Numbered from the stretch's first letter, positions 35,993 through 45,641 are shown. The stretch is 46,744 nucleotides of DNA from Limnohabitans sp. (GCA_018882835.1 VERE01000021.1:1-46744), one strand, 5' to 3'. Notes: generated by a model from the sequence alone, not told the origin. Numbers and translations are program-made.

Positions 35993-36457
35993 ATGGATTT
36001 GAGAAAACTAAAGACGCTGATTGACTTGGTGTCCGAGTCGAACGTCTCTGAGTTGGAAATCACCGAAGCCGAGGGCAAGGTTCGCATCGTCAAAAGTGCG
36101 GCAGCGCCCGTTGTGATGGCGGCGCCCGCCGTGGTCGCCGCCCCGGTTGCCACAGCTGTCGCAGCGCCTGCGCCCGCTGTTGTGTCGGCGGAACCTGTGG
36201 CGGCCGAAGTCACCGAGCCTGCGGGTCACATTGTCAAATCCCCCATGGTGGGCACTTTCTACCGGGCCTCCAGTCCGGGCGCCAAATCGTTTGTGGACGT
36301 GGGCAGTGTGGTGAACGAGGGTGACACCATCTGCATCATTGAGGCCATGAAGATCCTCAACGAGATTGAAGCCGACAAGAGCGGCACCATCACCAAGATC
36401 CTGGCAGAGAACGGTCAGGCCGTGGAATACGGGCATCCGTTGTTCGTGATCGAGTGA
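35993..36457 (+). CDS. accB: Biotin carboxyl carrier protein of acetyl-CoA carboxylase
   Basis: AccB carries biotin between the carboxylase and transferase steps that make malonyl-CoA. The 154-aa protein has the N-terminal [13 protein letters not shown], a flexible Ala/Pro/Val linker at 35-75, and the biotinyl domain with EAMK, Lys120 being the biotin site. accC follows after ten bases. In many beta- and gammaproteobacteria aroQ precedes accB; here a TlpA-like gene does. Autoregulation at the accB leader is known in E. coli and is possible here. Confidence 0.96.
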   Translation: MDLRKLKTLIDLVSESNVSELEITEAEGKVRIVKSAAAPVVMAAPAVVAAPVATAVAAPAPAVVSAEPVAAEVTEPAGHIVKSPMVGTFYRASSPGAKSFVDVGSVVNEGDTICIIEAMKILNEIEADKSGTITKILAENGQAVEYGHPLFVIE

Positions 36458-36467
36458 TGGGCGGGTC

Positions 36468-37817
36468 ATGTTTAAGAAAATACTGATCGCAAACCGTGGC
36501 GAGATTGCGCTGCGAATCCAGCGCGCTTGCCGCGAGCTCGGCGTGCAAGCTGTCGTGGTTTATTCCGAAGCCGACCGCGAGGCCAAATATGTGAAGCTGG
36601 CCGAAGAAGCTGTTTGCATCGGGCCCGCGCCTTCCGCCCAAAGCTACCTGAGCATGCCGGCCATCATTTCAGCGGCGGAAGTCACCGATGCCGAGGCCAT
36701 CCATCCCGGCTATGGTTTTTTGAGCGAAAACGCCGATTTTGCGGAGCGTGTGGAGAAGAGCGGGTTCCAGTTCATCGGCCCAACGCCCGAGTCGATTCGC
36801 ATCATGGGTGACAAGGTCTCGGCCAAGCAGGCCATGATCAAGGCCGGTGTGCCTTGCGTGCCGGGCTCGGAAGGCGAATTGCCGGAAGACCCCACTCAGA
36901 TTCGACGCATTGCCAAATCGATTGGTTATCCGGTCATCATCAAGGCGGCGGGCGGTGGCGGTGGCCGCGGCATGCGCGTTGTGCATACGGAAGCCGCACT
37001 GATCCATGCGGTACAGACCACCAAGGCCGAAGCGGGTGCCGCCTTTGGCAATCCGGCGGTCTACATGGAAAAGTTTTTGCAAAACCCTCGCCACATCGAA
37101 ATTCAGGTGCTGGCGGACCAGCACCGCAACGTGGTGTACCTGGGCGAGCGCGATTGTTCGATGCAGCGCCGTCACCAAAAAGTGATTGAAGAAGCGCCGG
37201 CCCCGCACATACCGCGCAAACTGATCGAGAAAATTGGCGATCGCTGCGCGGCGGCCTGCAAGCGCATTGGCTACCGGGGCGCCGGCACTTTTGAATTTTT
37301 GTACGAGAACGGCGAGTTCTATTTCATCGAGATGAACACGCGCGTTCAGGTTGAGCACCCGGTGACCGAGTTCATCACCGGCGTCGACATTGTCAAGACC
37401 CAGATCATGGTGGCTGCAGGCGAAAAACTTCCGTTCAGCCAGCGCCAAGTTCAAATTCGGGGCCATGCCATCGAGTGCCGTGTGAACGCTGAAGACCCCT
37501 TCAAATTCACGCCTTCGCCCGGGCGTATCACGATGTGGCACGCTCCCGGTGGTCCGGGTGTGCGCGTGGATTCGCATGCCTATACCAATTACTACGTGCC
37601 ACCCAACTACGATTCGATGATTGGCAAGATCATTGTCCATGGCGACACGCGCGAACAGGCGCTTGCACGCATGCGCACGGCCCTGGGCGAAATGGTGGTG
37701 GAAGGCATCAGCACCAATGTGCCGCTGCATCGCGAGCTCATGGTGGATGCCAAGTTCATGGAAGGCGGCACCAACATTCATTACCTTGAAGAGTGGCTTG
37801 CCGCTCGCAAGCGCTGA
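36468..37817 (+). CDS. accC: Biotin carboxylase of acetyl-CoA carboxylase
   Basis: AccC uses ATP and bicarbonate to carboxylate the biotin on AccB. The 449-aa ATP-grasp enzyme shows [20 protein letters not shown] (start), [17 protein letters not shown], the Gly-rich ATP loop [34 protein letters not shown] motif (read in parts) and [16 protein letters not shown]. Length equals the E. coli enzyme. The stop shares bases with the prmA start (TGATG). Confidence 0.97.
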   Translation: MFKKILIANRGEIALRIQRACRELGVQAVVVYSEADREAKYVKLAEEAVCIGPAPSAQSYLSMPAIISAAEVTDAEAIHPGYGFLSENADFAERVEKSGFQFIGPTPESIRIMGDKVSAKQAMIKAGVPCVPGSEGELPEDPTQIRRIAKSIGYPVIIKAAGGGGGRGMRVVHTEAALIHAVQTTKAEAGAAFGNPAVYMEKFLQNPRHIEIQVLADQHRNVVYLGERDCSMQRRHQKVIEEAPAPHIPRKLIEKIGDRCAAACKRIGYRGAGTFEFLYENGEFYFIEMNTRVQVEHPVTEFITGVDIVKTQIMVAAGEKLPFSQRQVQIRGHAIECRVNAEDPFKFTPSPGRITMWHAPGGPGVRVDSHAYTNYYVPPNYDSMIGKIIVHGDTREQALARMRTALGEMVVEGISTNVPLHRELMVDAKFMEGGTNIHYLEEWLAARKR

Positions 37818-38701
37818 TGTTTGAGCTGCGCTTGATGGCCCCAGAGGAGCGGGTCGAAGCTCTGAGCGACGCGTTGGATGCGCTGGATGCCCTCAGCGTG
37901 TCGGTGGAAGACGCCGATGCGCAAACCGACGCCGAGCATGCGTTGTTCGGCGAGCCCGGGATGCCGCCGCCCAAGGATGGTTGGCAACGCTCGCGCCTGA
38001 TTGCCCTGTTTTCCTCGGAAGAAAATGCTTGGGAAGCGGCAAAGCTGTTGTCTTTGCAGGATTTTTTTGAGGGCTGTGAAGTGTTGGGCGTGCAAAACCT
38101 GGTCGACCAGGACTGGGTTCGGCTCACGCAATCACAATTCGCGCCCGTCGACATCACCCCCGATTTTTGGATTGTGCCCACTTGGCACGAACCGCCAGCA
38201 GCAGCGAAAAAAATCATCCGGCTCGATCCTGGTTTGGCGTTTGGCACCGGCACGCACCCCACCACCCGCATGTGTTTGCGCTGGATTGCGCGCCAAAGCT
38301 GGACTGCGCAACGTGTCCTCGACTATGGCTGTGGCTCCGGCATTCTGGCGATTGGCGCTGCGCTGTATGGCGCCACAGACATTGATGCCGTGGACATTGA
38401 CGAAGCGGCTGTGACGTCCACCGTCCTTAATGCCGAGGCCAACCATGTGCGCTTGAAGGCTGGCCTGCCAGATCAGGCCCAGGGCCTGTACCAAACCGTT
38501 CTGGCCAACATTCTGGCCACGCCTTTGAAGGTTCTGGCCCCGCTGCTGCGCGCCCATGTGGCTGCAGGTGGGTCGCTGGTGCTCGCGGGCATCCTGGCAC
38601 GGCAAGCGGATGAGCTCAAGGCGGCTTATGCCCCTTACTGTGACTTGCAAGTCAGTGATGAAGAGGACGGATGGATCCTCATGACGGCTCAATGCGCCTG
38701 A
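37817..38701 (+). CDS. prmA: Ribosomal protein L11 methyltransferase
   Basis: PrmA trimethylates ribosomal protein L11. The 294-aa protein has the N-terminal L11-binding domain ([14 protein letters not shown] onward), a linker with LDPGLAFGTGTHPTT, the SAM-binding VLDYGCGSGILAIGA, and the NILATPLKVLAPLL motif at the position of the PrmA NxxA/P loop. It follows accC with a TGATG overlap and overlaps the DUF3426 gene by ten bases, an order common in beta- and gammaproteobacteria. Confidence 0.95.
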   Translation: MFELRLMAPEERVEALSDALDALDALSVSVEDADAQTDAEHALFGEPGMPPPKDGWQRSRLIALFSSEENAWEAAKLLSLQDFFEGCEVLGVQNLVDQDWVRLTQSQFAPVDITPDFWIVPTWHEPPAAAKKIIRLDPGLAFGTGTHPTTRMCLRWIARQSWTAQRVLDYGCGSGILAIGAALYGATDIDAVDIDEAAVTSTVLNAEANHVRLKAGLPDQAQGLYQTVLANILATPLKVLAPLLRAHVAAGGSLVLAGILARQADELKAAYAPYCDLQVSDEEDGWILMTAQCA

Positions 38702-39372
38702 TCACCCGTTGTCCTCAATGTGAAACCACGTTTCGGGTTCTTCCCGACCAGCTGAAATTGGCGCAAGGCTGGGTTCGCTGCGGGCGTTGCACCCGCGTTT
38801 TTGAGGCGGACCAGCACTTGTTTGAAATGCCGCCAGAAGTGCCGCCGGTAGCAGCTGCACAAGCCGATGCTGTACGACCGGCCGCCCCTGTCAAAGAGAC
38901 TGCTCGTTCCTCGTCGTGGCCATGGTGGGCGCTGGCGTGTGTGTTGGCGCTGGCGCTGGTTTTGCAATGGGGTTTTCAGGCGCGCCATGTGCTGGCTGCA
39001 CAATTTCCGGAGTGGCGGGCGTCGCTTCAGGAGTTGTGCCGCCGATGGGGTTGCGACGTCAGTTGGCCCCTCGATCTTGCGGCGGTCAATCTGGTAAGCA
39101 CTGGATTTGAGCAGCGCGCCGAGGGTCGTTACCGACTGATGCTGCAATGGCGTAACCTGAACAGTTATCCGGTGGCGACGCCTGCTGTAGAGCTGACTTT
39201 GACCGACGCCCAAGACCAGGCCGTGGTGCGCAAAGTACTGACGCCTGCCATGCTGGAGATGCCCCTTTTTATCACCCCTGGCGCATTGAAAAGTCTGGCC
39301 TTCGATCTGGATGGCGACACCCGCGAATTTCAATCGGTGGTCGGTTACCGCGTGGTATTGTTTTACCCTTGA
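38692..39372 (+). CDS. Zinc-ribbon and DUF3426 domain membrane protein
   Basis: The 226-aa protein starts with an MJ0042-type zinc ribbon: Cys7, Cys10, Cys30 and Cys33 in CPQCETTFRV and WVRCGRC. A Pro/Ala-rich linker follows, then one membrane helix at about 77-96 (WPWWALACVLALALVLQWGF) and a DUF3426 domain outside. The function is unknown. It is regularly found after prmA in this bacterial group, and it overlaps prmA by ten bases here. Confidence 0.88.
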   Translation: MRLITRCPQCETTFRVLPDQLKLAQGWVRCGRCTRVFEADQHLFEMPPEVPPVAAAQADAVRPAAPVKETARSSSWPWWALACVLALALVLQWGFQARHVLAAQFPEWRASLQELCRRWGCDVSWPLDLAAVNLVSTGFEQRAEGRYRLMLQWRNLNSYPVATPAVELTLTDAQDQAVVRKVLTPAMLEMPLFITPGALKSLAFDLDGDTREFQSVVGYRVVLFYP

Positions 39373-39391
39373 ATTTTGAACAGGAAAAAAA

Positions 39392-40273
39392 ATGGCTTCC
39401 CTGATTTGTGGATCACTGGCGTTTGACGCCATCATGTCGTTCGAAGGCCGATTTGCCGAGCAAATCCTGCCTGATCAACTGCACATTTTGAACGTGTCGT
39501 TTCTGGTGCCGGCGTTGCGCAGAGATTTTGGCGGGTGCGCTGGCAACATCGCTTATAGCCTGAAACAACTGGGCGGCACGCCGCTGCCCATGGCCACCCT
39601 GGGGCAAGATGGCGCCGATTACCTGCAGCGCTTGAAAACCCTGGGCATCTCCACCGAGTTCATCAAACAGGTGCCAGACAACTACACCGCCCAGGCCATG
39701 ATCATGACCGACCGCGACAACAACCAGATCACCGCCTTTCACCCAGGCGCCATGATGCAGGCGCATATCACGCGCATTGAAAAACGTTCAGACATCGCTT
39801 TGGGCATCATTTCGCCCGATGGCCGTGATGCCATGTTGCAACACGCTGAGCAGTTTCGTGCTGCCGACATTCCTTTCGTGTTTGACCCGGGACAGGGCTT
39901 GCCCATGTTCGACGGCGCCGAGTTGGCGCGTTTCATCGAGCAATCCACCTGGGTGACGGTGAACGACTATGAAGGCAAGATGCTGAGTGACCGCACAGGC
40001 TGGAGCAGCGCCGAGATCTCTCGCCGAGTGCAAGGGCTGGTGGTGACACTGGGCGCTGAGGGCTGCGAGGTGTGGGTGGAGGGCCACAAGACCTTGGTGC
40101 CTCCGGTCAAGGCTGCGCAAGTGGTTGACCCGACGGGCTGCGGTGATGCCTGGCGCGGGGCTTTGCTGTTTGGTTTGGAGCAGGGTTGGTCGCTGGCGCA
40201 ATGCGCAGCATTGGGCAACAAGGTGGGTGCTCTCAAGATTGCCAGCCGCGGGCCGCAGAACTACACCTTGTGA
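39392..40273 (+). CDS. PfkB-family (ribokinase-like) nucleoside/carbohydrate kinase
   Basis: The 293-aa protein is a ribokinase-superfamily kinase. The N-terminal FGGCAGNIAYSLKQLGG is the substrate-binding Gly motif, and VVDPTGCGDAWRGALLFG is the anion-hole and catalytic Asp motif near the C-terminus. From memory the sequence most resembles Burkholderiales enzymes with adenosine/inosine kinase activity rather than sugar kinases; substrate is not certain. An AGGA lies before the ATG, and the stop shares bases with the next start (TGATG). Confidence 0.85.
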   Translation: MASLICGSLAFDAIMSFEGRFAEQILPDQLHILNVSFLVPALRRDFGGCAGNIAYSLKQLGGTPLPMATLGQDGADYLQRLKTLGISTEFIKQVPDNYTAQAMIMTDRDNNQITAFHPGAMMQAHITRIEKRSDIALGIISPDGRDAMLQHAEQFRAADIPFVFDPGQGLPMFDGAELARFIEQSTWVTVNDYEGKMLSDRTGWSSAEISRRVQGLVVTLGAEGCEVWVEGHKTLVPPVKAAQVVDPTGCGDAWRGALLFGLEQGWSLAQCAALGNKVGALKIASRGPQNYTL

Positions 40274-40578
40274 TGTTGCCCTCGGTCACTTGGCTGCGCG
40301 CTGAAAAAAGTGGCGATGTGATCGTGGACATCCATGTGGTTCCCAATGCCACACAAACGCAGGCGCAAGGCTTGCACGACGGTGCTTTGCGTGTGCGCCT
40401 GCACGCGCCACCGGTGGATGGCAAGGCCAATCTGGCATTGGTGGCTTGGCTGGCAACATCGTTAGGAGTTGCCAAAAATCAGGTGACTTTGGTGCGTGGC
40501 CAAACTTCCAAGCGTAAACAATTGCGCGTCAGTGCCCTGGCGGCGAAGGCGGCTGCATGGGATTGTTTGAAGCCATGA
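40273..40578 (+). CDS. YggU family (DUF167) protein
   Basis: This 101-aa protein is a member of the small conserved DUF167/YggU family, whose role is not known. Typical elements are the VDIHVVPNAT strand, ALRVRLHAPPVDGKANLALVAWLA, and VTLVRGQTSKRKQLRV. It starts within the preceding kinase stop (TGATG). Its stop lies at the edge of the terminator for the convergent histone-like gene. Confidence 0.9.
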   Translation: MLPSVTWLRAEKSGDVIVDIHVVPNATQTQAQGLHDGALRVRLHAPPVDGKANLALVAWLATSLGVAKNQVTLVRGQTSKRKQLRVSALAAKAAAWDCLKP

Positions 40579-40608
40579 AAAAAGCCCGGGCCTGACGGCG
40601 CCGGGCTT
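40578..40608 (-). terminator. Rho-independent terminator of the histone-like gene
   Basis: On the - strand an 8-bp stem (40601-40608 with 40582-40589) is followed by a run of T residues (A at 40578-40583 on the + strand). It lies about 24 bases past the histone-like stop and abuts the stop of the convergent YggU-family gene. Confidence 0.8.
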
Positions 40609-40631
40609 GATCGCTTGCCTAGACCGTGAGA

Positions 40632-41081
40632 TCAGGGCTTGCTGGCCGTGGGAAACGGCCAAGCTGCTTGCGGATTCAGAGTGGTCTGAGCAGCAGGGGC
40701 AGCAGGGGCAGCGGGTGCTTTAGCGGCCTTTTTGGCAGCTTTTTTCGCAGGCTTTTTAGCGGCAGGCTTTTTGGCAGCAGCTTTTTTGGCCGGCTTTTTA
40801 GCAGCAGCTTTTTTGGCTGCAGGCTTTTTAGCGGCCGGCTTCTTGGCGGCTACTTTTTTCGCTGCGGGCTTTTTAGCCGCAACTTTCTTGGCAGCCGGCT
40901 TCTTGGCGGCTACTTTTTTCGCTGCGGGCTTTTTGGCCGCAACTTTCTTGGCGGCAGGCTTTTTAGCTGCAGCTTTTTTGGCTGCGGGCTTCTTAGCTGC
41001 TACTTTTTTGGCTGCGGGCTTCTTAGCTGCAGCTTTCTTGGGAGCGGCCTTTTTTGCGGCCGGTTTTTTTGCAGTTGCCAT
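40632..41081 (-). CDS. Histone H1-like DNA-binding protein
   Basis: The 149-aa protein is almost wholly [10 protein letters not shown] repeats (about 1-125), a strongly basic tail like eukaryotic H1 and the Burkholderiales H1-like (HctA/BpH) proteins that bind and compact DNA. It ends in a conserved-looking non-basic tail [22 protein letters not shown] precedes the ATG. The repeat DNA contains a nearly exact 60-bp tandem duplication. It may follow nrdB on one transcript, but a 190-base gap with a large palindrome separates them. Confidence 0.9.
   Translation of the reverse strand: MATAKKPAAKKAAPKKAAAKKPAAKKVAAKKPAAKKAAAKKPAAKKVAAKKPAAKKVAAKKPAAKKVAAKKPAAKKVAAKKPAAKKPAAKKAAAKKPAKKAAAKKPAAKKPAKKAAKKAAKAPAAPAAPAAQTTLNPQAAWPFPTASKP
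40831..40950. repeat. 60-bp tandem duplication in the histone-like gene
   Basis: Positions 40831-40890 and 40891-40950 differ at only two of 60 bases, more alike than codon degeneracy would require. The unit encodes 20 residues, two [10 protein letters not shown] decamers. Related, more diverged copies flank it. Confidence 0.85.
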
Positions 41082-41153
41082 ACTATTCTCCTAGATCAAG
41101 ATCAAAGATCATTGGGTGAAAACACTTCGCGCCTGTTGGAGGGCGCCAAGCGA

Positions 41154-41187
41154 TTCATGGTGCTGGACCCGGGTCCAACACCATGAA
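41154..41187. repeat. 34-bp near-perfect palindrome downstream of nrdB
   Basis: The two 17-base halves (41154-41170 and 41171-41187) are reverse complements except for one pair, with no loop at the centre (GACCC/GGGTC). It lies between the nrdB stop and the histone-like start. There is no T tract on either strand, so it is not a standard terminator. Confidence 0.8.
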
Positions 41188-41271
41188 CAGGGGATGTTCC
41201 AGCCCGTGCCTTCATCGAGGCACTTGTGTGGGCGCAGAACAGAGACTCAAACATCGCAGTTATTTAACACA

Positions 41272-42471
41272 TCAATCCCAGGAAAGAGCACCACCAGACT
41301 GGTACTCGATCACACGGGTTTCAAAGAAGTTGCGTTCCTTTTTGAGGTCGATCATTTCGCTCATCCAGGGGAACGGATTCTCTTCGTTCGGGAACAGTGC
41401 CTCCAGACCAATCTGGGTGGCGCGGCGGTTGGCAATGTAGCGCAGGTAGCCCTTGAACATGGAGGCGTTCAAGCCGAGCACGCCGCGCGGCATGGTGTCT
41501 TCGGCATAACGGTATTCCAGCTCAACGGCCTTCAGGAACAGCTCTTTGATTTCGGCTTTGAAGTCTGCCGTCCAAAGGTGCGGGTTCTCCAACTTGATGG
41601 TGTTGATCAGGTCAATGCCAAAGTTGCAGTGCATAGACTCGTCGCGCAAGATGTACTGGTATTGCTCGGCAGCACCGGTCATCTTGTTCTGGCGACCCAG
41701 CGCCAGAATTTGCGTGAAGCCTACATAGAAGAACAGCCCTTCCATCAGGCAAGCAAACACAATCAGCGATTTCAGCAGTGTTTGGTCAGCGGCCTGGGTG
41801 CCCGTGTGGAAGTTCGGGTCCATGATGGCGTCGATGAACGGGATCAGGAACTCGTCCTTGTCACGAATCGAAGACACCTCGTGGTAGGCGTTGAAAATTT
41901 CGCTTTCATCCAAACCCAGCGACTCCACAATGTACTGGTAGGCGTGGGTGTGAATGGCTTCCTCGAATGCCTGGCGCAACAGGAACTGACGGCATTCGGG
42001 CGCCGTGATATGACGGTAGGTGCCCAGCACAATGTTGTTGGCAGCCAGCGAGTCAGCGGTGACAAAGAAGCCAAGATTGCGCTTGATGATGCGACGCTCG
42101 TCTTCGGACAGGCCATTGGGGTCTTTCCACAGCGCGATGTCGCGGGTCATGTTCACTTCCTGCGGCATCCAGTGGTTGGCGCAGGTGGCCAGGTATTTTT
42201 CCCAGGCCCATTTGTATTTGAACGGCACCAGTTGGTTGACGTCGGTTTGGCCGTTGATGATGCGTTTGTCCGCGGCATTCACGCGGCGTTCGCTGGTGGC
42301 CTTGGCCATCGAGGCTGTGGGGGCAGTGTGGGCAACCACGGCACCATCGTTCAAGGTGCGCACAGCAGGTGCAGGTGTTGAAAGAGGTGGGATGGCCATC
42401 GCGTGGCCGAGGGCGCCACTGGCTTGAGGGTTTGGCGATGCGGGCTTGACTTCTTCGTCCCAGGTCAACAT
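41272..42471 (-). CDS. nrdB: Ribonucleoside-diphosphate reductase class Ia, beta subunit
   Basis: NrdB holds the diiron site and tyrosyl radical that drive ribonucleotide reduction in NrdA. The 399-aa protein has the ferritin-like iron ligands in [33 protein letters not shown] and [17 protein letters not shown], plus a C-terminal tail GGALSWD of the type that docks in NrdA. It is longer than E. coli NrdB because of a ~60-residue N-terminal extension. It lies 136 bases after nrdA on the same strand, so the NrdR-controlled promoter should drive both. Confidence 0.96.
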   Translation of the reverse strand: MLTWDEEVKPASPNPQASGALGHAMAIPPLSTPAPAVRTLNDGAVVAHTAPTASMAKATSERRVNAADKRIINGQTDVNQLVPFKYKWAWEKYLATCANHWMPQEVNMTRDIALWKDPNGLSEDERRIIKRNLGFFVTADSLAANNIVLGTYRHITAPECRQFLLRQAFEEAIHTHAYQYIVESLGLDESEIFNAYHEVSSIRDKDEFLIPFIDAIMDPNFHTGTQAADQTLLKSLIVFACLMEGLFFYVGFTQILALGRQNKMTGAAEQYQYILRDESMHCNFGIDLINTIKLENPHLWTADFKAEIKELFLKAVELEYRYAEDTMPRGVLGLNASMFKGYLRYIANRRATQIGLEALFPNEENPFPWMSEMIDLKKERNFFETRVIEYQSGGALSWD

Positions 42472-42536
42472 AGAAAAAATTCCAATGGTCGGATTATGAG
42501 TGCAACAACGTGAAATGCAAAGTGTTCATTCACATC

Positions 42537-42597
42537 ATTGAGAAAGAGTGTTGCTCAATTGCATCGACATGCAAGCAATGAATCGCATGTCGATGCA
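42537..42597 (-). repeat. Two hairpins between nrdA and nrdB
   Basis: A 13-bp perfect inverted repeat (42560-42572 with 42585-42597, 12-base loop) starts ten bases after the nrdA stop. A second 6-bp stem (42537-42542 with 42554-42559) follows. Neither has a T tract; they may protect or cut the mRNA between the cistrons. Confidence 0.65.
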
Positions 42598-42607
42598 GCG
42601 TGCAAGC

Positions 42608-45523
42608 TCATTGGCAGGCTTCGCAGGTCGGGTCATCGACGCCACAAAACTTGATATCGGTGGCAGGCGCTGCGCTCATTTGCGCGCGCGCTGCAGCAGC
42701 AGCGGCTTCGAGTGCGCTCATGGCTTGACCGCCCGTGGCGGCCCCACCGGAAGACACCGCATTCAACTGTCCGGAAGAGATGGTTGATTTCTCGGCATGC
42801 GTGGCGCTCATGGTGCGCAGGTAGTAGGTGGTCTTGAGGCCACGCAACCAGGCGAGCTTGTAGGTCTCGTCCAGTTTCTTGCCAGAGGCACCGGCCATGT
42901 AGATGTTCAGCGACTGCGCTTGGTCAATCCATTTCTGGCGACGTGCGGCGGCCTCGATCAGCCAGATGGTTTCCACTTCGAAGGCCGTGGCGTACAGGGC
43001 CTTGATGTCTTGCGGCACGCGGTCGATGGGACGCAGCGAGCCGTCAAAGTGCTTCAGGTCCATGACCATCACTTCATCCCACAGACCCAGGCGCTTGAGG
43101 TCGCGCACCAGGTAGCTGTTGATGACGGTGAACTCACCCGACAGGTTGGACTTGACCGACAGGTTGCCGAAGCAAGGTTCGATGGAGGCGTCCACGCCGA
43201 TGATGTTGGAGATGGTGGCGGTGGGTGCAATGGCCACGCAGTTGGAGTTGCGCATGCCGTCCTGAGCAATTTTTTGGCGCAGGGCTTCCCAGTCGAGGGT
43301 GGCCGAACGGTCCACTTCGACATAGCCGCCGCGCTCGCGCGCCAACAGGTCCAGGGTGTCCAGTGGCAGAATGCCCTGGTCCCACAGAGAGCCTTTGTAG
43401 CTGGAGTATTTGCCGCGTTCGCGCGCCAGTTCGGTGGACGCCCAGTATGCGTAGTAGCAGATGGCTTCCATGGAGTGGTCGGCGAATTCCACAGCCTCTT
43501 GCGAAGCATAAGGAATGCGCAGTTGGTACAAGCTGTCCTGGAACGACATCAGGCCCAGGCCCACCGGACGGTGGCGCAGGTTGGAGTCGCGCGCTTTTTT
43601 GACAGCGTAGTAGTTGATGTCGATCACGTTGTCCAGCATGCGCATGGCCACGGTGATGGTTTTCTTCAGCTTGTCGTGGTCCAGCTTGCCATCTTTCAGG
43701 TGCTGCAGCAGGTTGACCGAGCCGAGGTTACAGACGGCGGTTTCGGTATCGCTGGTGTTGAGCGTGATTTCGGTGCACAGGTTGGACGAGTGAACCACGC
43801 CGGCATGCTGCTGGGGTGAGCGCACGTTGCAGGCGTCCTTGAAGGTGATCCAGGGATGGCCGGTTTCGAACAGCATGGTGAGCATCTTGCGCCACAGGTC
43901 GCTGGCTTGCACCGTGCGGCTGGGCTTGATCTCGCCACGCTTGGCCTTTTCTTCGTAAGCGACGTAGGCTTTCTCGAAGTCGGTGCCGAATTTATCGTGC
44001 AGGTCGGGTGCGTCAGACGGCGAGAACAAGGTCCATTCACCTTTTTCCATCACGCGGCGCATGAACAGGTCGGGAATCCAATTGGCCGTGTTCATGTCGT
44101 GGGTGCGGCGGCGGTCGTCGCCCGTGTTCTTGCGCAACTCCAGGAATTCCTCGATGTCCAGGTGCCAGGTTTCCAGGTAGGTGCAGACCGCGCCCTTGCG
44201 CTTGCCGCCCTGGTTCACCGCTACGGCGGTGTCGTTGACCACCTTGAGGAAAGGCACGACACCTTGGGACTCGCCATTGGTGCCCTTGATGTGGCTGCCC
44301 AGCGCGCGCACGCGTGTCCAGTCGTTGCCCAGACCGCCGGCAAATTTGGAGAGCAGGGCGTTTTCCTTGATGGACTCATAGATGCCGTCCAGGTCGTCCG
44401 GCACGGTGGTCAGGTAGCAGCTGGAGAGCTGTGAGCGCAAGGTGCCGCTGTTGAACAGGGTGGGTGTGCTGGACATGAAGTCGAAGGAGGACAGCACTTC
44501 GTAAAACTCGATGGCCCGCGCTTCGCGGTCGATCTCGTTGAGCGACAAGCCCATGGCCACTCGCATGAAGAAAGCTTGCGGCAACTCGATGCGTTGCTTG
44601 CGCACATGCAGGAAGTAGCGGTCGTACAGGGTTTGCAGTCCCAGGTAGTCGAACTGCAGGTCACGTTCGGCCTTCAAGGCGCCTGCCAGGCGCTTCAGGT
44701 CGAATTGCAGCAGGCGCTCGTCCAGCAGGTCGTTGTCAACCCCTTTCTTGATGAAGCCAGGGAAGTAGTCCACATAGTGCTGGGCCATTTCTTCCTGGGT
44801 GGCTTCCACGCCCAGCACTTCCTTGGCGATGGTGTGCATCAGCAAGCGGGCGGTGGCGTAGGTGTAGTCGGGATCTTTTTCGATCAGCGTGCGCGCAGCC
44901 AGGATGGCGGCCTTGAAGACTTCTTCGATCGGCACGCCGTCGTACAGGTTACGCAGTGTTTCCGACACGATGGGGTCGGCCTTGATGTCGGCGCCCAGGT
45001 TGGCGCAAGCGGCTTGGATCAGGCCGGTCAGACGGTTCAGGTCGAGGGCCACGCGCTCGCCACGGTCGGTGACATGCAGTGTAGGCACGGCAGGCGCTTG
45101 TTGTTCTTTTTGCGTGGCGCGCTCTTGGGCGCGGCGCTCGCGGTACAGCACATAGGCACGGGCCACTTCGTGATGGCTGCCGCGCATCAGGCCCAGTTCA
45201 ACCTGGTCTTGCACGTCTTCAATGTGGAAGGTGCCGCCACCTGGGCGCGAGCGCATCAGCGCGCGAACCACGCCTTGGGTCACCGCGTCCACCGTTTCAC
45301 GCACGCTGGCCGAGGCCGCGCCTTGCGTGCCGTGCACGGCCAAGAAGGCCTTCATCATCGCGACCGCGATTTTGGCGGGCTCGAAGGGCACCACAGCGCC
45401 ATTGCGGCGAATGATTTGGTAATGTGACAGAGCAGAAGGGGAGGCGCTGATGGCGTGGTCTTGGGGGGCTGCGTGCGGGGTAGCGCTGGCGACGGAAGAC
45501 GTCAGGGGGGCAGTCATTTGCAT
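42608..45523 (-). CDS. nrdA: Ribonucleoside-diphosphate reductase class Ia, alpha subunit
   Basis: NrdA is the catalytic subunit making dNDPs. The 971-aa protein has an N-terminal ATP-cone (YQIIRRNGAVVPFEPAKIAVAM) for dATP/ATP control; a second cone-like region may follow at about 160-250 (VTDRGERVALDLNRLTGLIQAA). The core has the active-site cysteines in LSSCYLTTVPDD and HSSNLCTEI, and the C-terminal redox pair is in DDPTCEACQ. It is longer than the 761-aa E. coli enzyme, in keeping with the extra N-terminal part. The ATG at 45523 (MQMTAP) was chosen; 45517 is equally possible. The frame stays open upstream to a TTG at 45613, which is unlikely. Confidence 0.95.
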   Translation of the reverse strand: MQMTAPLTSSVASATPHAAPQDHAISASPSALSHYQIIRRNGAVVPFEPAKIAVAMMKAFLAVHGTQGAASASVRETVDAVTQGVVRALMRSRPGGGTFHIEDVQDQVELGLMRGSHHEVARAYVLYRERRAQERATQKEQQAPAVPTLHVTDRGERVALDLNRLTGLIQAACANLGADIKADPIVSETLRNLYDGVPIEEVFKAAILAARTLIEKDPDYTYATARLLMHTIAKEVLGVEATQEEMAQHYVDYFPGFIKKGVDNDLLDERLLQFDLKRLAGALKAERDLQFDYLGLQTLYDRYFLHVRKQRIELPQAFFMRVAMGLSLNEIDREARAIEFYEVLSSFDFMSSTPTLFNSGTLRSQLSSCYLTTVPDDLDGIYESIKENALLSKFAGGLGNDWTRVRALGSHIKGTNGESQGVVPFLKVVNDTAVAVNQGGKRKGAVCTYLETWHLDIEEFLELRKNTGDDRRRTHDMNTANWIPDLFMRRVMEKGEWTLFSPSDAPDLHDKFGTDFEKAYVAYEEKAKRGEIKPSRTVQASDLWRKMLTMLFETGHPWITFKDACNVRSPQQHAGVVHSSNLCTEITLNTSDTETAVCNLGSVNLLQHLKDGKLDHDKLKKTITVAMRMLDNVIDINYYAVKKARDSNLRHRPVGLGLMSFQDSLYQLRIPYASQEAVEFADHSMEAICYYAYWASTELARERGKYSSYKGSLWDQGILPLDTLDLLARERGGYVEVDRSATLDWEALRQKIAQDGMRNSNCVAIAPTATISNIIGVDASIEPCFGNLSVKSNLSGEFTVINSYLVRDLKRLGLWDEVMVMDLKHFDGSLRPIDRVPQDIKALYATAFEVETIWLIEAAARRQKWIDQAQSLNIYMAGASGKKLDETYKLAWLRGLKTTYYLRTMSATHAEKSTISSGQLNAVSSGGAATGGQAMSALEAAAAAARAQMSAAPATDIKFCGVDDPTCEACQ

Positions 45524-45625
45524 ATAGAGGCTGTTCCTTCGGGTGATAGGGAACGTGCGGGTCAAAATAGGCGTGAAATCACGCGGGTCGGGCACGTTGT
45601 CGGTCGATCTCAATGTATCAGGATC

Positions 45626-45641
45626 ACACTATATCTGGGGT
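45626..45641 (-). promoter_or_regulatory. NrdR box, promoter-proximal
   Basis: The 16-mer at 45626-45641 matches the NrdR palindrome (ACACWATATATWGTGT type) at most positions and contains the nrdA -10. NrdR with ATP/dATP represses reductase genes from paired boxes. Confidence 0.78.

Noticed and set aside
41116-42381. 421-codon + strand frame opposite nrdB
   Set aside because: Shadow of nrdB; the product has no motif, while nrdB shows all its iron ligands on the other strand.
45524-45613. In-frame extension of nrdA to a TTG start
   Set aside because: It would lie within the untranslated leader predicted from the NrdR-controlled promoter; the ATG at 45523 is more plausible.
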